This document shows, one piece after another, positions 53,072 through 60,648 of a stretch of DNA of 64,000 bases. Both the position numbers and the translations under genes were made by a program. The notes below the pieces were generated by a model that saw only the letters and a program-made list of their open reading frames with translations, ran no database searches and was not told the DNA's origin. The stretch is from Flavobacterium notoginsengisoli. GTDB taxonomy: Bacteria > Bacteroidota > Bacteroidia > Flavobacteriales > Flavobacteriaceae. The stretch is from positions 496,001 to 560,000 of the forward strand of contig NZ_JACHLB010000001.1 of NCBI RefSeq assembly GCF_014207905.1. Direction: 5' to 3'. Each line of letters starts with the position of its first letter. The first letter of the stretch is position 1.

Positions 53072-55351
53072 TCAATTTATGCTCGCTTTGAACATTTTCA
53101 GTTCATCCCAAGTAAATTCATCTCCATGTTTTTCTTTCAAACCACTCAAAGATTCTTCCTGGTAAAACTGAAATGCTTCGCGCAAAGCCAAAATTTTATC
53201 ATAGGGCAAAACATCGGTAATTTCAATCTTTTTTGACTGGATAAGTCTTATCAAATGGCCTTCGATAGTTTGAACATTCAATTTACGCATTCTTGCAATA
53301 TCTTCTACAGAATTTTTCTCGATCCACAAATCGTAGGTTTCTTCAACCGTCGTTTTTTTAGCCGTTTTAAGCTCACTTTTATCCGCTTTAGCTGATTTGT
53401 ATCGAACAACAGGTTCTTCTGTTCTGAAAATGTCTGTATTTGTCGTTTTGAGCTCTTCACGGATTCTTTCCGCTTTGTTGATTTTATAATTTCTAATAAT
53501 TGGCGATGATAATTTTTCTTTGGAGATCGCTTCGCCAGAAACAACTACTTCAATCAATAACTTGGCTTTCATCAATCTCAAAACGGCTTTCGTCTGAAGA
53601 TCTTCTAAAAAATTAAGTTCTTCATAGAACTCTTTTACTTTTTTAAATTTTTGAATTTCAGCTATTTTATAAATTAGATCATCGACCAATTTGTCCATTG
53701 GTTTGAAAAAATAATCATAGGCTGCCTCTACTCGTTCTTTCACAAAAATTAAATCGACCGTTTCTTTGATGAAAATTTTATTGAGCTGCGCAATGAATTT
53801 CTGTGAAGGATCTAAAAGTTGCTCAATAGTATCCATTCGTTTATGTGCCCAAACGGAATGTTTCGATTTTTCCGAACCAGCTGCATTTTCGTTATAGCTG
53901 AAACGATGATTTCGCCATTCTTGCGCCAATTCTCCCCAATTAAAACTGTTTATCAAATAGTTATGGATAAAATTTTTGGTTTCGAAATGAAGCGAATTTT
54001 GTAAATCCTGCTCTGTTGCTCTATTCAAAGCATAATCCATCACATCCTGATCGTTCGAAATACCATTCATCTGCATCGGAGAAAGCAAAATAAGCCCATT
54101 TAACGAACGCAAACGCGAAAGTGCTACATAGGCCTGCCCAGGCAGAAAAACTTGCGATACGTCGAGCGCTGCTTTGTCAAAAGTTAGACCTTGACTTTTA
54201 TGCACTGTAATCGCCCATGCCAATTTGATCGGGTAATGTGCAAAAGTTCCCAAAACTTCTTCTTCGATTTCTTTGGTTTGTTCGTTGACTTTGTAACGGA
54301 TATTTTTCCATTCGTACTTTTCTACTTCGAGAGTCATGTTCTCTTCTGGAAAGTGAACAAAGATTTCTTCATCTGAAAGCGATTTGATAACTCCCATCTT
54401 TCCGTTGAAATATCTTTTCTCAAAAGACAAATCGTTTTTGACGAACATGATTTGTGCTCCGACTTTCAATTTTAATTCTTCTTCGACAGGAAATATCTTT
54501 TCAGGAAAATCACCCACCACAAATGGCGTATAAATAAATTCTTTACCGTCTAAGTCATTGATTGATTGTGAGTTGATAGAATCTGCTTTGGCATTATGGG
54601 TTGTCAACGTGATATAACCTTTGTTCTCTTTAAAGTCAAAATCAGGCTTAACATACTGATTTAGAACGGCTATATCTTCTGGAGTGATCTGATTATTTCG
54701 AAGATTATTCAAAACCGAGATAAAAGCATCATCGGTTTGACGATAAATTTTTGACAATTCAATGTAAATCGGCGGATAGGTTTGAAGTACATGAGAATGG
54801 AAAAAGAACTTTCCGCGGTAATAGTTTTTCAGCGTTCGCCATTCTTCATCGCGAATTACCGGAGGCAATTGCAGTAAATCTCCAATAAACAAAACTTGAA
54901 CTCCTCCAAAAGGCTGAGTATTTCTTCGAACAGTTTGCATCATAAAATCGACCGCATCCAACAAATCGGCACGCATCATACTAACTTCATCAATAACCAG
55001 CAATTCCATGTTTTTGATTACATTTCGTTTAACGTTATTCATTTTGAAATGGCGACGAAGTGATTCTTTATTTTCAAACTTTACCGTTTCTGTAAACTGC
55101 GCACTAGCTTCGTAGGATGGAATAAACGCAGAAAACGGCAATTGAAACATGGAGTGAATTGTAACTCCGCCCGCATTCAAAGCAGCTATTCCAGTTGGCG
55201 CAACAACCACCGTATTTTTGTGAGTCGTCGCAATAATTTCGCGCAAAAGCGTAGTTTTTCCAGTACCCGCTTTTCCCGTAAGAAAAATAGATTTTTGAGT
55301 TTGGTTGATGAATTGTAAAGTGTAAGCTGCCGCTTCTGAAACGTTTTGCAT
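53072..55351 (-). CDS. PIF1/RecD2-like superfamily 1 helicase with C-terminal helix-turn-helix
   Basis: 759 aa. Walker A GKAGTGKT (26-33), Walker B DEVS (121-124), FIGDLLQLPPV (motif III) and the late motifs WAITVHKSQGLTFDKAALDVSQVFLPGQAYVALSRLRSL are intact: a PIF1-type 5'-3' helicase core to about residue 430. The 330-residue C-terminal part contains charged helices and ends with an HTH segment (about 680-735, DLWIEKNSVEDIARMRKLNVQTIEGHLIRLI) like that found at the end of RecQ-type proteins. Involved in DNA or RNA unwinding; the exact role is unknown. Single gene. Confidence 0.88.
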   Translation of the reverse strand: MQNVSEAAAYTLQFINQTQKSIFLTGKAGTGKTTLLREIIATTHKNTVVVAPTGIAALNAGGVTIHSMFQLPFSAFIPSYEASAQFTETVKFENKESLRRHFKMNNVKRNVIKNMELLVIDEVSMMRADLLDAVDFMMQTVRRNTQPFGGVQVLFIGDLLQLPPVIRDEEWRTLKNYYRGKFFFHSHVLQTYPPIYIELSKIYRQTDDAFISVLNNLRNNQITPEDIAVLNQYVKPDFDFKENKGYITLTTHNAKADSINSQSINDLDGKEFIYTPFVVGDFPEKIFPVEEELKLKVGAQIMFVKNDLSFEKRYFNGKMGVIKSLSDEEIFVHFPEENMTLEVEKYEWKNIRYKVNEQTKEIEEEVLGTFAHYPIKLAWAITVHKSQGLTFDKAALDVSQVFLPGQAYVALSRLRSLNGLILLSPMQMNGISNDQDVMDYALNRATEQDLQNSLHFETKNFIHNYLINSFNWGELAQEWRNHRFSYNENAAGSEKSKHSVWAHKRMDTIEQLLDPSQKFIAQLNKIFIKETVDLIFVKERVEAAYDYFFKPMDKLVDDLIYKIAEIQKFKKVKEFYEELNFLEDLQTKAVLRLMKAKLLIEVVVSGEAISKEKLSSPIIRNYKINKAERIREELKTTNTDIFRTEEPVVRYKSAKADKSELKTAKKTTVEETYDLWIEKNSVEDIARMRKLNVQTIEGHLIRLIQSKKIEITDVLPYDKILALREAFQFYQEESLSGLKEKHGDEFTWDELKMFKASIN

Positions 55352-55384
55352 TGGGGTTGTATTAAAGAATAAAATTACCGCATT

Positions 55385-55427
55385 TTATAAAAAAGAAAAA
55401 ACCTAAATCGTAGTGGATTTAGGTTTT
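55385..55427 (-). terminator. intrinsic terminator of the Skp-like gene
   Basis: AAAACCTAAATC (55398-55409) pairs with GATTTAGGTTTT (55416-55427); on the minus strand it runs into TTTTTTCTTTTTT. Confidence 0.8.
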
Positions 55428-55454
55428 CAGTAATTTAGTTAGTTTGGGTAGTTT

Positions 55455-56039
55455 TTATTTTTTTGCTTCACCTTCTTTAGTTTCAGCTGCTGGTTTTGCA
55501 TCTGCTTTTGGTGACGCTTTGTATTTATCATTTAATTCTTTAATGATGTCTTTTGTGATATCGAATTTGTCTTCAGCATATAAAATAGATGCTGCATCTC
55601 CAGTTCCGTAGATATAAGCGTAACCGTTTTTCTTTCCGTAATCTTTAATGAATTTTTTAACACCACTAACAAGAGAATCCATTTCTACTCCACTTTCTTG
55701 TTGTAATTGTTGTGCCAACGCTTGTTGTGCATAACCTAACTGCTGCTCTCTTTTTTGCAATTCAGCACCTCTTTGCTGTGCCCAAGCCTGACCGTTTGCT
55801 TGCGCCTGGCTTTGAAAATTAGCAGCGTCTTGTTTAAAACGTGAAATTTCAGCTTGTAATTGTCTTCCTTTTTCTTCCGCTTGAGCTTTGTACTTTGCCT
55901 CTAAATCTTTTGCCTCAGTGTATTCTTTCATCAAAACCGAAGTATCCACGTAAGCTGTTTTTACTTCCTTTACCTCTGCTGTTTTGTTACAAGAAACTGC
56001 GAAAACTGAAAGTGCGATAATAACTAATGCTTTTTTCAT
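55455..56039 (-). CDS. OmpH/Skp family periplasmic chaperone-like lipoprotein
   Basis: 194 aa. The lipobox AVSC puts the lipidated Cys at 17, unlike soluble Skp. The OmpH fold follows: KTAYVDTSVLMKEYTEAKDLEAKY, then long Gln/Ala-rich helices (about 55-120), and the C-terminal strand region KKNGYAYIYGTGDAASILYAEDKFDITKDIIKELN. The end is a K/A/P/E-rich tail. Skp-type proteins hold unfolded outer-membrane proteins in the periplasm; lipid anchoring suggests a membrane-bound variant, common in Bacteroidota. Single gene. Confidence 0.87.
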   Translation of the reverse strand: MKKALVIIALSVFAVSCNKTAEVKEVKTAYVDTSVLMKEYTEAKDLEAKYKAQAEEKGRQLQAEISRFKQDAANFQSQAQANGQAWAQQRGAELQKREQQLGYAQQALAQQLQQESGVEMDSLVSGVKKFIKDYGKKNGYAYIYGTGDAASILYAEDKFDITKDIIKELNDKYKASPKADAKPAAETKEGEAKK

Positions 56040-56073
56040 TTTTTTTAAATTCTATTTTTTTAAGTATGAAAGA

Positions 56074-56081
56074 CAAAAATA
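56074..56081 (-). promoter_or_regulatory. putative -7 box of the Skp-like gene
   Basis: CAAAAATA on the plus strand reads TATTTTTG on the minus strand, 35 bases before the start codon. No -33 TTG at the right distance. Confidence 0.35.
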
Positions 56082-56213
56082 TAAAAAAATCAATAGGATT
56101 AACATAAAGTTTAAAAAATGCTCAAATTTTATGATATTGTTTTTATTTATAGAAAAAATAATAACAATAATCGGTCACTATTGCTTTAAAAATCAATATT
56201 TATTCTGCTTTTT

Positions 56214-56257
56214 CAACTAAAAAAAGCCATTTTTATCAGATTTTGACAAAATGGCTT
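56214..56257 (-). terminator. intrinsic terminator of the methyltransferase gene
   Basis: AAGCCATTTT (56224-56233) pairs with AAAATGGCTT (56248-56257); on the minus strand the stem runs into a T tract. Confidence 0.75.
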
Positions 56258-56277
56258 CTGTTTATATTTTCTTTCGA

Positions 56278-57126
56278 TTATTTGTTTTTCAAAACATAAA
56301 TATGCGAAGAATATTCTTTTGAGCTTTTTGCTTTCCAGTTTGACTTCAAACCAACAAAAAAAGCTTTAATATAATTCATTTTTCCAGTTTTGTATTTTTC
56401 TGATAAAAGACTCACATAAAACGAATCAAATTTCATTGGAAGTATTTTTTCTAATTTCATATCTACTTTTTCAAAAAGCAACTGAATTGATTTTTTAGAG
56501 AAATGCCAAAAGTGAATTGGCACATCATAAGCTGCCCAAAAAGTTTCATAATGATTGGCATCAAATGATTTATAATTTGGAACGGCAACAATTAAAGTTC
56601 CAGTTGGTTTTAACAAACGCTTCAATTCTTGTATCTGATGTTCTAAATCTGGAACGTGTTCCAAAACATGCCACATCGTAATTACATCTAAAGAATTATT
56701 TTCTAAACTGCTTATTTCTTCTACAAATGAAATTCCTTTTTGTTTTGCAATATTTTTTGCTCTATCACTTGGTTCTACACCAACTGTCTCCCAACCGTTA
56801 TTTTTTGCTGTTAAAAGAAAATCTCCTGTTCCAGCACCAATATCCAGCAATTTGCCTTTTTGAGGCTGTTGGCTATTAATTAAATTCAATTTATTTTGAA
56901 GGGCAATATTTTTTACAAAATGATATGCTTTTTCAAATAATGAACGTTTATTGTCTGTATGCGAAATATAATCTTCACTTTCGTAATATTTGCCTAAATT
57001 TTGCAGTTCTGGCTGTGGTGAAGTAATTAGCATATCTAATTCTTCATCATAATACAAATCAAAAATTTCTTTTGAAACAGAATGATCTTTTACCGTAAGA
57101 AAGTGTTTTTTGTTTAAAACGTCCAT
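56278..57126 (-). CDS. class I SAM-dependent methyltransferase
   Basis: 282 aa. Motif I DIGAGTGDF (95-103) with E118 as the ribose-binding acid, motif II region LDVITMWHVLEHVPDLEHQI and LIVAVPNYKSFDANHYETFWAAYDVPIHFWHF. This is the Methyltransf_23 type often found near glycan or lipid genes. The N-terminal 90 residues (DEELDMLITSPQPELQNLGKYYESEDYISH) are of the zinc-less leader type seen in such enzymes. The substrate is unknown. 83 bases separate it from the GNAT gene upstream. Confidence 0.82.
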   Translation of the reverse strand: MDVLNKKHFLTVKDHSVSKEIFDLYYDEELDMLITSPQPELQNLGKYYESEDYISHTDNKRSLFEKAYHFVKNIALQNKLNLINSQQPQKGKLLDIGAGTGDFLLTAKNNGWETVGVEPSDRAKNIAKQKGISFVEEISSLENNSLDVITMWHVLEHVPDLEHQIQELKRLLKPTGTLIVAVPNYKSFDANHYETFWAAYDVPIHFWHFSKKSIQLLFEKVDMKLEKILPMKFDSFYVSLLSEKYKTGKMNYIKAFFVGLKSNWKAKSSKEYSSHIYVLKNK

Positions 57127-57163
57127 TTTTTAAATTATAGATATTTGGGTTTAATTTATAGCA

Positions 57164-57198
57164 AATCCTAAAAACGAAATTTCATCATTTTTAGGATT
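57164..57198. terminator. weak hairpin after the GNAT gene
   Basis: AATCCTAAAAA (57164-57174) pairs with TTTTTAGGATT (57188-57198). The T tract on the minus strand is poor. Confidence 0.4.
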
Positions 57199-57209
57199 CT
57201 TAGTTTTTG

Positions 57210-57698
57210 TTATTTGTTCTTTTTCCAATTGATTTTTACAGCTGATATCTTTTCATTTTCTAATCTGATATCGTCCAAAACAGCAAAACCATTTAGAACA
57301 TAAAATTCCAATGGTGATCTGTAATATTCATTATTTCGTTTAATATCATTTTCATGATCGATTACCCAGCCGTTTAAATCTTCATTATTCTTTTTAATTT
57401 CTTCTAATAAAATTCTTCCGTACCCTTTTCCCTGAATTTGATAATTCAACATTATTGCAAACCAAATTTCGCTGTCACGCAGAAAGGTATAAGCCCAACC
57501 TTGAATTTCATTTTTAGAATCAATTAAAAGATAATTATCGATTTCTAAAATAGCATTTACATAACTTTCAAATTCATGAAAAGTTTCGTGACCAAATTGA
57601 ATTGGATATTCATTATTTCGAAGTTGCCACAATGTTTCTTTTTCATTTTCCGAAAAACTATTTTGATGTACAACTTTCATTTTTTGATCATTTTTCAT
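57210..57698 (-). CDS. GNAT family N-acetyltransferase
   Basis: 162 aa. Acetyltransferase fold with the acetyl-CoA loop region LNYQIQGKGYGRILLEEIKK (Q/R-x-x-G-x-G/A pattern) and a C-terminal FYVLNGFAVLDDIRLE strand pair. The substrate is unknown. The start at 57698 sits six bases from a parS-like site (57704-57719), which may therefore overlap its promoter or leader. Confidence 0.75.
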   Translation of the reverse strand: MKNDQKMKVVHQNSFSENEKETLWQLRNNEYPIQFGHETFHEFESYVNAILEIDNYLLIDSKNEIQGWAYTFLRDSEIWFAIMLNYQIQGKGYGRILLEEIKKNNEDLNGWVIDHENDIKRNNEYYRSPLEFYVLNGFAVLDDIRLENEKISAVKINWKKNK

Positions 57699-57703
57699 TA
57701 AAA

Positions 57704-57719
57704 CGTTTCACGTGGAACA
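57704..57719. other. parS-like site 1
   Basis: CGTTTCACGTGGAACA, in the GNAT-mnmG gap. It shares the TTTCACGTG core of the Bacillus-type parS consensus TGTTNCACGTGAAACA. Confidence 0.65.
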
Positions 57720-57783
57720 TTATTTTAGTTTTCAGTCTCAGTTTCCAATATTAATGCGACTGAAAACTGCGACTGAAGACTTT

Positions 57784-59655
57784 TTATCTTCCCATATAAA
57801 TCAAAAGCACGGAAATATCACTTGGTGATACTCCGCTAATTCTTGAAGCTTGCGAAATGGTTACAGGACGAATCTTGCTTAATTTCTGTTTGGCTTCAAT
57901 CGACATTGATTTAATTTTATTATAATCGAAATTGTCCGGAATTTTTACTTCTTCCAAACGATTCAGTTTATCTGCATTATTTCTTTCCTTTTCGATATAT
58001 CCAGAATATTTCACCTGAATTACGGCTTGCTCAACAATTTCTTCATCCAAATCGTTTTCTTCGATATATGCAGAAACTTTTTCAAACTTCAACATATCCT
58101 CTAATTCAATTTGTGGACGAGAAAAAATCTTGAACATTTTATCACCCTGTGAAATCGGTGCAGATTCTTTTGCTTCCAAAATCGGATTTGTTTCTGCAAC
58201 GCTTACACTAGTTTCTTTAAAGAACTGAACCATCTTTTCAGATTCATTCAATTTCTTTTCCATTCTTCGTAAACGAGCTTCAGAAGCTAAACCAATTTCG
58301 TATGACATTGGAGTCAATCTGAAATCGGCATTATCTTGACGCAACAAAGTTCTATACTCCGCTCTTGAGGTAAACATACGATATGGTTCTTCTGTTCCTT
58401 TCGTAATCAAATCATCAATCAAAACTCCGATGTATGCTTCATCACGTTTTAAAATCAACGGATCTTTTTCGTGTACTTTTAAATGCGCATTAATTCCCGC
58501 CATTAAACCTTGAGAAGCTGCTTCTTCATATCCGGTTGTTCCGTTGATCTGTCCAGCGAAATATAAACCTTCAATTAACTTCGTTTCCAAAGTGTGTTTC
58601 AATTGTGTTGGCGGAAAGAAATCATATTCGATTGCGTAACCAGGTCTAAAGAATTTTACATTTTCAAAACCTGCTACAGAACGAAGCGCTTTGAACTGAA
58701 TATCTTCTGGAAGAGAAGTTGAAAATCCGTTTACATAAACTTCACAAGTATTCCATCCCTCTGGCTCTACAAATAATTGATGACGCTCTTTATCTGCAAA
58801 ACGATTAATTTTATCTTCAATCGACGGACAGTATCTTGGTCCTAAACTTTTGATTCTTCCGTTGAACATTGGAGAACGGTCAAAACCTTCTCTCAAAATA
58901 TCGTGAACATCCAAAGACGTATACGTCATGTAACAAGAACGCTGATGCGTTAACGGAGAAGTCACATCTGAATAAGAAAACTTATCTGGCTTTGCATCTC
59001 CTTTTTCTTCGTTCATTTTAGAATAATCTAAAGAACGTCCATCTACACGAGGTGGCGTTCCTGTTTTCATTCTTCCAGCTTCAAAACCTGCTTTAATCAA
59101 ATCTTCGGTAATTCCGGTTGCAGCACTTTCTCCAGCTCTACCACCTCCGAATTGTTTTTCTCCGATATGAATTAAACCATTTAAAAAAGTACCGTTTGTT
59201 AAAACCACAGATTTGGAACGAATCTCCACACCAAGTGAAGTTCTAATTCCTTTTATCTTTCCGTCTTCAATAATCAACCCTTTTACCATTTCTTGATAAA
59301 AATCAAGATTTGGTGTTACCTCCAACATCATTCTCCATTCTTCTGCAAAACGCATTCTGTCACTTTGAACTCTCGGAGACCACATTGCAGGTCCTTTCGA
59401 TTTATTCAACATCTTAAATTGAATTGCAGTTCGATCTGAAACAATTCCTGAATATCCTCCAAGTGCATCGATCTCACGAACAATTTGTCCTTTTGCAATT
59501 CCACCCATCGCAGGATTACAAGACATCTGTGCAATGTTTTGCAAACTCATTGTAACCAATAAAGTTTTGGATCCCAAATTTGCAGCCGCAGCCGCAGCTT
59601 CAGATCCAGCATGGCCAGCACCAACCACAATAACATCGTATTCTTCTAAAAACAT
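57784..59655 (-). CDS. mnmG: tRNA uridine-5-carboxymethylaminomethyl modification enzyme MnmG
   Basis: 623 aa, full length. FAD-binding motif GAGHAGSEAA (12-21), the Cys-containing SCNPAMGGIAKGQIVREIDALGG, MKTGTPPRVDGRSLD, and the C-terminal TSRAEYRTLLRQDNADFRLTPMSYEIGL and ISGVSPSDISVLLIYMGR are all present. With MnmE it modifies the wobble uridine of several tRNAs. mnmG (gidA) often lies near the replication origin, and here it borders the parS cluster. A hairpin at 59674-59693 lies in its leader region. Confidence 0.97.
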   Translation of the reverse strand: MFLEEYDVIVVGAGHAGSEAAAAAANLGSKTLLVTMSLQNIAQMSCNPAMGGIAKGQIVREIDALGGYSGIVSDRTAIQFKMLNKSKGPAMWSPRVQSDRMRFAEEWRMMLEVTPNLDFYQEMVKGLIIEDGKIKGIRTSLGVEIRSKSVVLTNGTFLNGLIHIGEKQFGGGRAGESAATGITEDLIKAGFEAGRMKTGTPPRVDGRSLDYSKMNEEKGDAKPDKFSYSDVTSPLTHQRSCYMTYTSLDVHDILREGFDRSPMFNGRIKSLGPRYCPSIEDKINRFADKERHQLFVEPEGWNTCEVYVNGFSTSLPEDIQFKALRSVAGFENVKFFRPGYAIEYDFFPPTQLKHTLETKLIEGLYFAGQINGTTGYEEAASQGLMAGINAHLKVHEKDPLILKRDEAYIGVLIDDLITKGTEEPYRMFTSRAEYRTLLRQDNADFRLTPMSYEIGLASEARLRRMEKKLNESEKMVQFFKETSVSVAETNPILEAKESAPISQGDKMFKIFSRPQIELEDMLKFEKVSAYIEENDLDEEIVEQAVIQVKYSGYIEKERNNADKLNRLEEVKIPDNFDYNKIKSMSIEAKQKLSKIRPVTISQASRISGVSPSDISVLLIYMGR

Positions 59656-59673
59656 TTTGTTTTATTATTCTCT

Positions 59674-59693
59674 AAAAACCGCTGGCGCGGTTT
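59674..59693 (-). terminator. hairpin with T run upstream of mnmG
   Basis: AAACCGC (59676-59682) pairs with GCGGTTT (59687-59693); on the minus strand the stem runs into TTTTT. It lies 21 bases before the mnmG ATG, so it could stop read-through or act as an attenuator. Confidence 0.5.
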
Positions 59694-59717
59694 CTAGAAT
59701 TACATTTATATTTTTCT

Positions 59718-59733
59718 TGTTCCACGTGGAACG
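59718..59733. other. parS-like site 2
   Basis: TGTTCCACGTGGAACG; the inner 14 bases are a perfect palindrome. First site of the dense cluster in the 573-base mnmG-ybeY gap. Confidence 0.75.
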
Positions 59734-59826
59734 GATATTTTTTTTGTTCCAAGTTTCAGGTTTGAAGTTTCAAGTTCAAATCAGAATCTTCAAATCAGAA
59801 TCTTCAAATCTTGAAATCAAATTCAA

Positions 59827-59842
59827 CGTTTCACGTGGAACG
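59827..59842. other. parS-like site 3
   Basis: CGTTTCACGTGGAACG. It precedes the 14-bp tandem repeat array. Confidence 0.75.
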
Positions 59843-59852
59843 CTATAAAATT

Positions 59853-59936
59853 CTTCCAAACTAGAACTTCCAAACTAGAACTTCCAAACTAGAACTTCCA
59901 AACTAGAACTTCCAAACTAGAACTTCCAAACTAAAC
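59853..59936. repeat. 14-bp tandem repeat inside the parS cluster
   Basis: Five exact copies of CTTCCAAACTAGAA (59853-59922) and one altered copy (59923-59936). The unit keeps the TTCCA...GAAC ends of the parS-like palindromes but not the CACGTG centre. Confidence 0.9.
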
Positions 59937-59957
59937 TTTCTAATCAAAAACTTTTTA

Positions 59958-59973
59958 TATTCCACGTTAAACG
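59958..59973. other. parS-like site 4 (degenerate)
   Basis: TATTCCACGTTAAACG; the core CACGTG has become CACGTT, so binding is doubtful. Confidence 0.4.
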
Positions 59974-60011
59974 TTATAAAATATCAATCTCGAAATTTCA
60001 ATTCCATGAAT

Positions 60012-60027
60012 CGTTCCACGTGAAACA
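60012..60027. other. parS-like site 5
   Basis: CGTTCCACGTGAAACA, one mismatch (first base) to TGTTNCACGTGAAACA. Confidence 0.8.
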
Positions 60028-60062
60028 TCATATTTTATTCTTTTAAATTCAAATCTAAAAAT

Positions 60063-60078
60063 CGTTCCACGTGGAACG
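60063..60078. other. parS-like site 6
   Basis: CGTTCCACGTGGAACG, a perfect 16-base palindrome. Confidence 0.78.
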
Positions 60079-60108
60079 ATTCAATCTACTGTTTAAATTT
60101 CTATATAA

Positions 60109-60124
60109 CGTTCCACGTGGAACG
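60109..60124. other. parS-like site 7
   Basis: CGTTCCACGTGGAACG, identical to site 6, 46 bases away. Confidence 0.78.
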
Positions 60125-60152
60125 TTATTATTTTACTTGTAAGTTCTAAATA

Positions 60153-60168
60153 TGTTTCACGTGGAACG
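60153..60168. other. parS-like site 8
   Basis: TGTTTCACGTGGAACG, 44 bases from site 7. Confidence 0.78.
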
Positions 60169-60192
60169 TTGTAAAAAATCAAAATTTAAAAA

Positions 60193-60208
60193 CGTTCCAC
60201 GTGAAACA
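60193..60208. other. parS-like site 9
   Basis: CGTTCCACGTGAAACA, identical to site 5, 40 bases from site 8. Confidence 0.8.
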
Positions 60209-60228
60209 TATATATAAAAGAGATTTAA

Positions 60229-60648
60229 TTACTGTTCCACGTGAAACATCTTCATCTTTTCTTCTTCTTTTGCTCTCATTAATTGAGCATCTTCATCTGT
60301 CTTATCCTTGTACCCGCAGTAATGAAGTATACCATGAGATAGTACTCTTTTCAGTTCTTCAGCAAATGAAACATTGAAGTCTTTTGCATTGTCTGCGACA
60401 CGTTCTACAGAAACAAAAATATCACCATTCAACTCGTTACCAACAGTATAATCAAAACTAATAATATCAGTTAAAGTGTCGTGATCTAGATATTCAACAT
60501 TAATCTTATGAAGATATTCATCGTCACAGAATATGTAATTTATCTCGCCTTCATTCTTTCCTTCAGAAACAATTACAGCACTTAACCAGTCACTAAAAGC
60601 CTGCTCGTCTCCTAAAGTAAAATCTGTTTCGTAATTAAAATTTATCAT
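60229..60648 (-). CDS. ybeY: endoribonuclease YbeY (rRNA maturation factor)
   Basis: 139 aa. The metal motif reads HGILHYCGYKD: H105 and H109 are kept, but the usual third His of HGxLHxxGxDH is absent and D115 is the nearest candidate ligand, a variant I believe is common in Bacteroidota. ISFDYTVGNELNGDIFVSVERV is typical. It processes 16S rRNA 3' ends and helps ribosome quality control. The last residues MFHVEQ are encoded by a parS-like palindrome. The start overlaps the DUF4175 stop by four bases, so the two are coupled. Confidence 0.93.
   Translation of the reverse strand: MINFNYETDFTLGDEQAFSDWLSAVIVSEGKNEGEINYIFCDDEYLHKINVEYLDHDTLTDIISFDYTVGNELNGDIFVSVERVADNAKDFNVSFAEELKRVLSHGILHYCGYKDKTDEDAQLMRAKEEEKMKMFHVEQ
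60233..60248. other. parS-like site 10, inside the ybeY coding end
   Basis: TGTTCCACGTGAAACA matches TGTTNCACGTGAAACA at every position. On the minus strand it codes the C-terminal MFHVEQ of YbeY. Confidence 0.85.

Noticed and set aside
59534..59848. 104-codon plus-strand ORF across the mnmG start
   Set aside because: It is antisense mnmG followed by repeat and parS-like sequence; FHVER-type residues in it are only parS sites read through.
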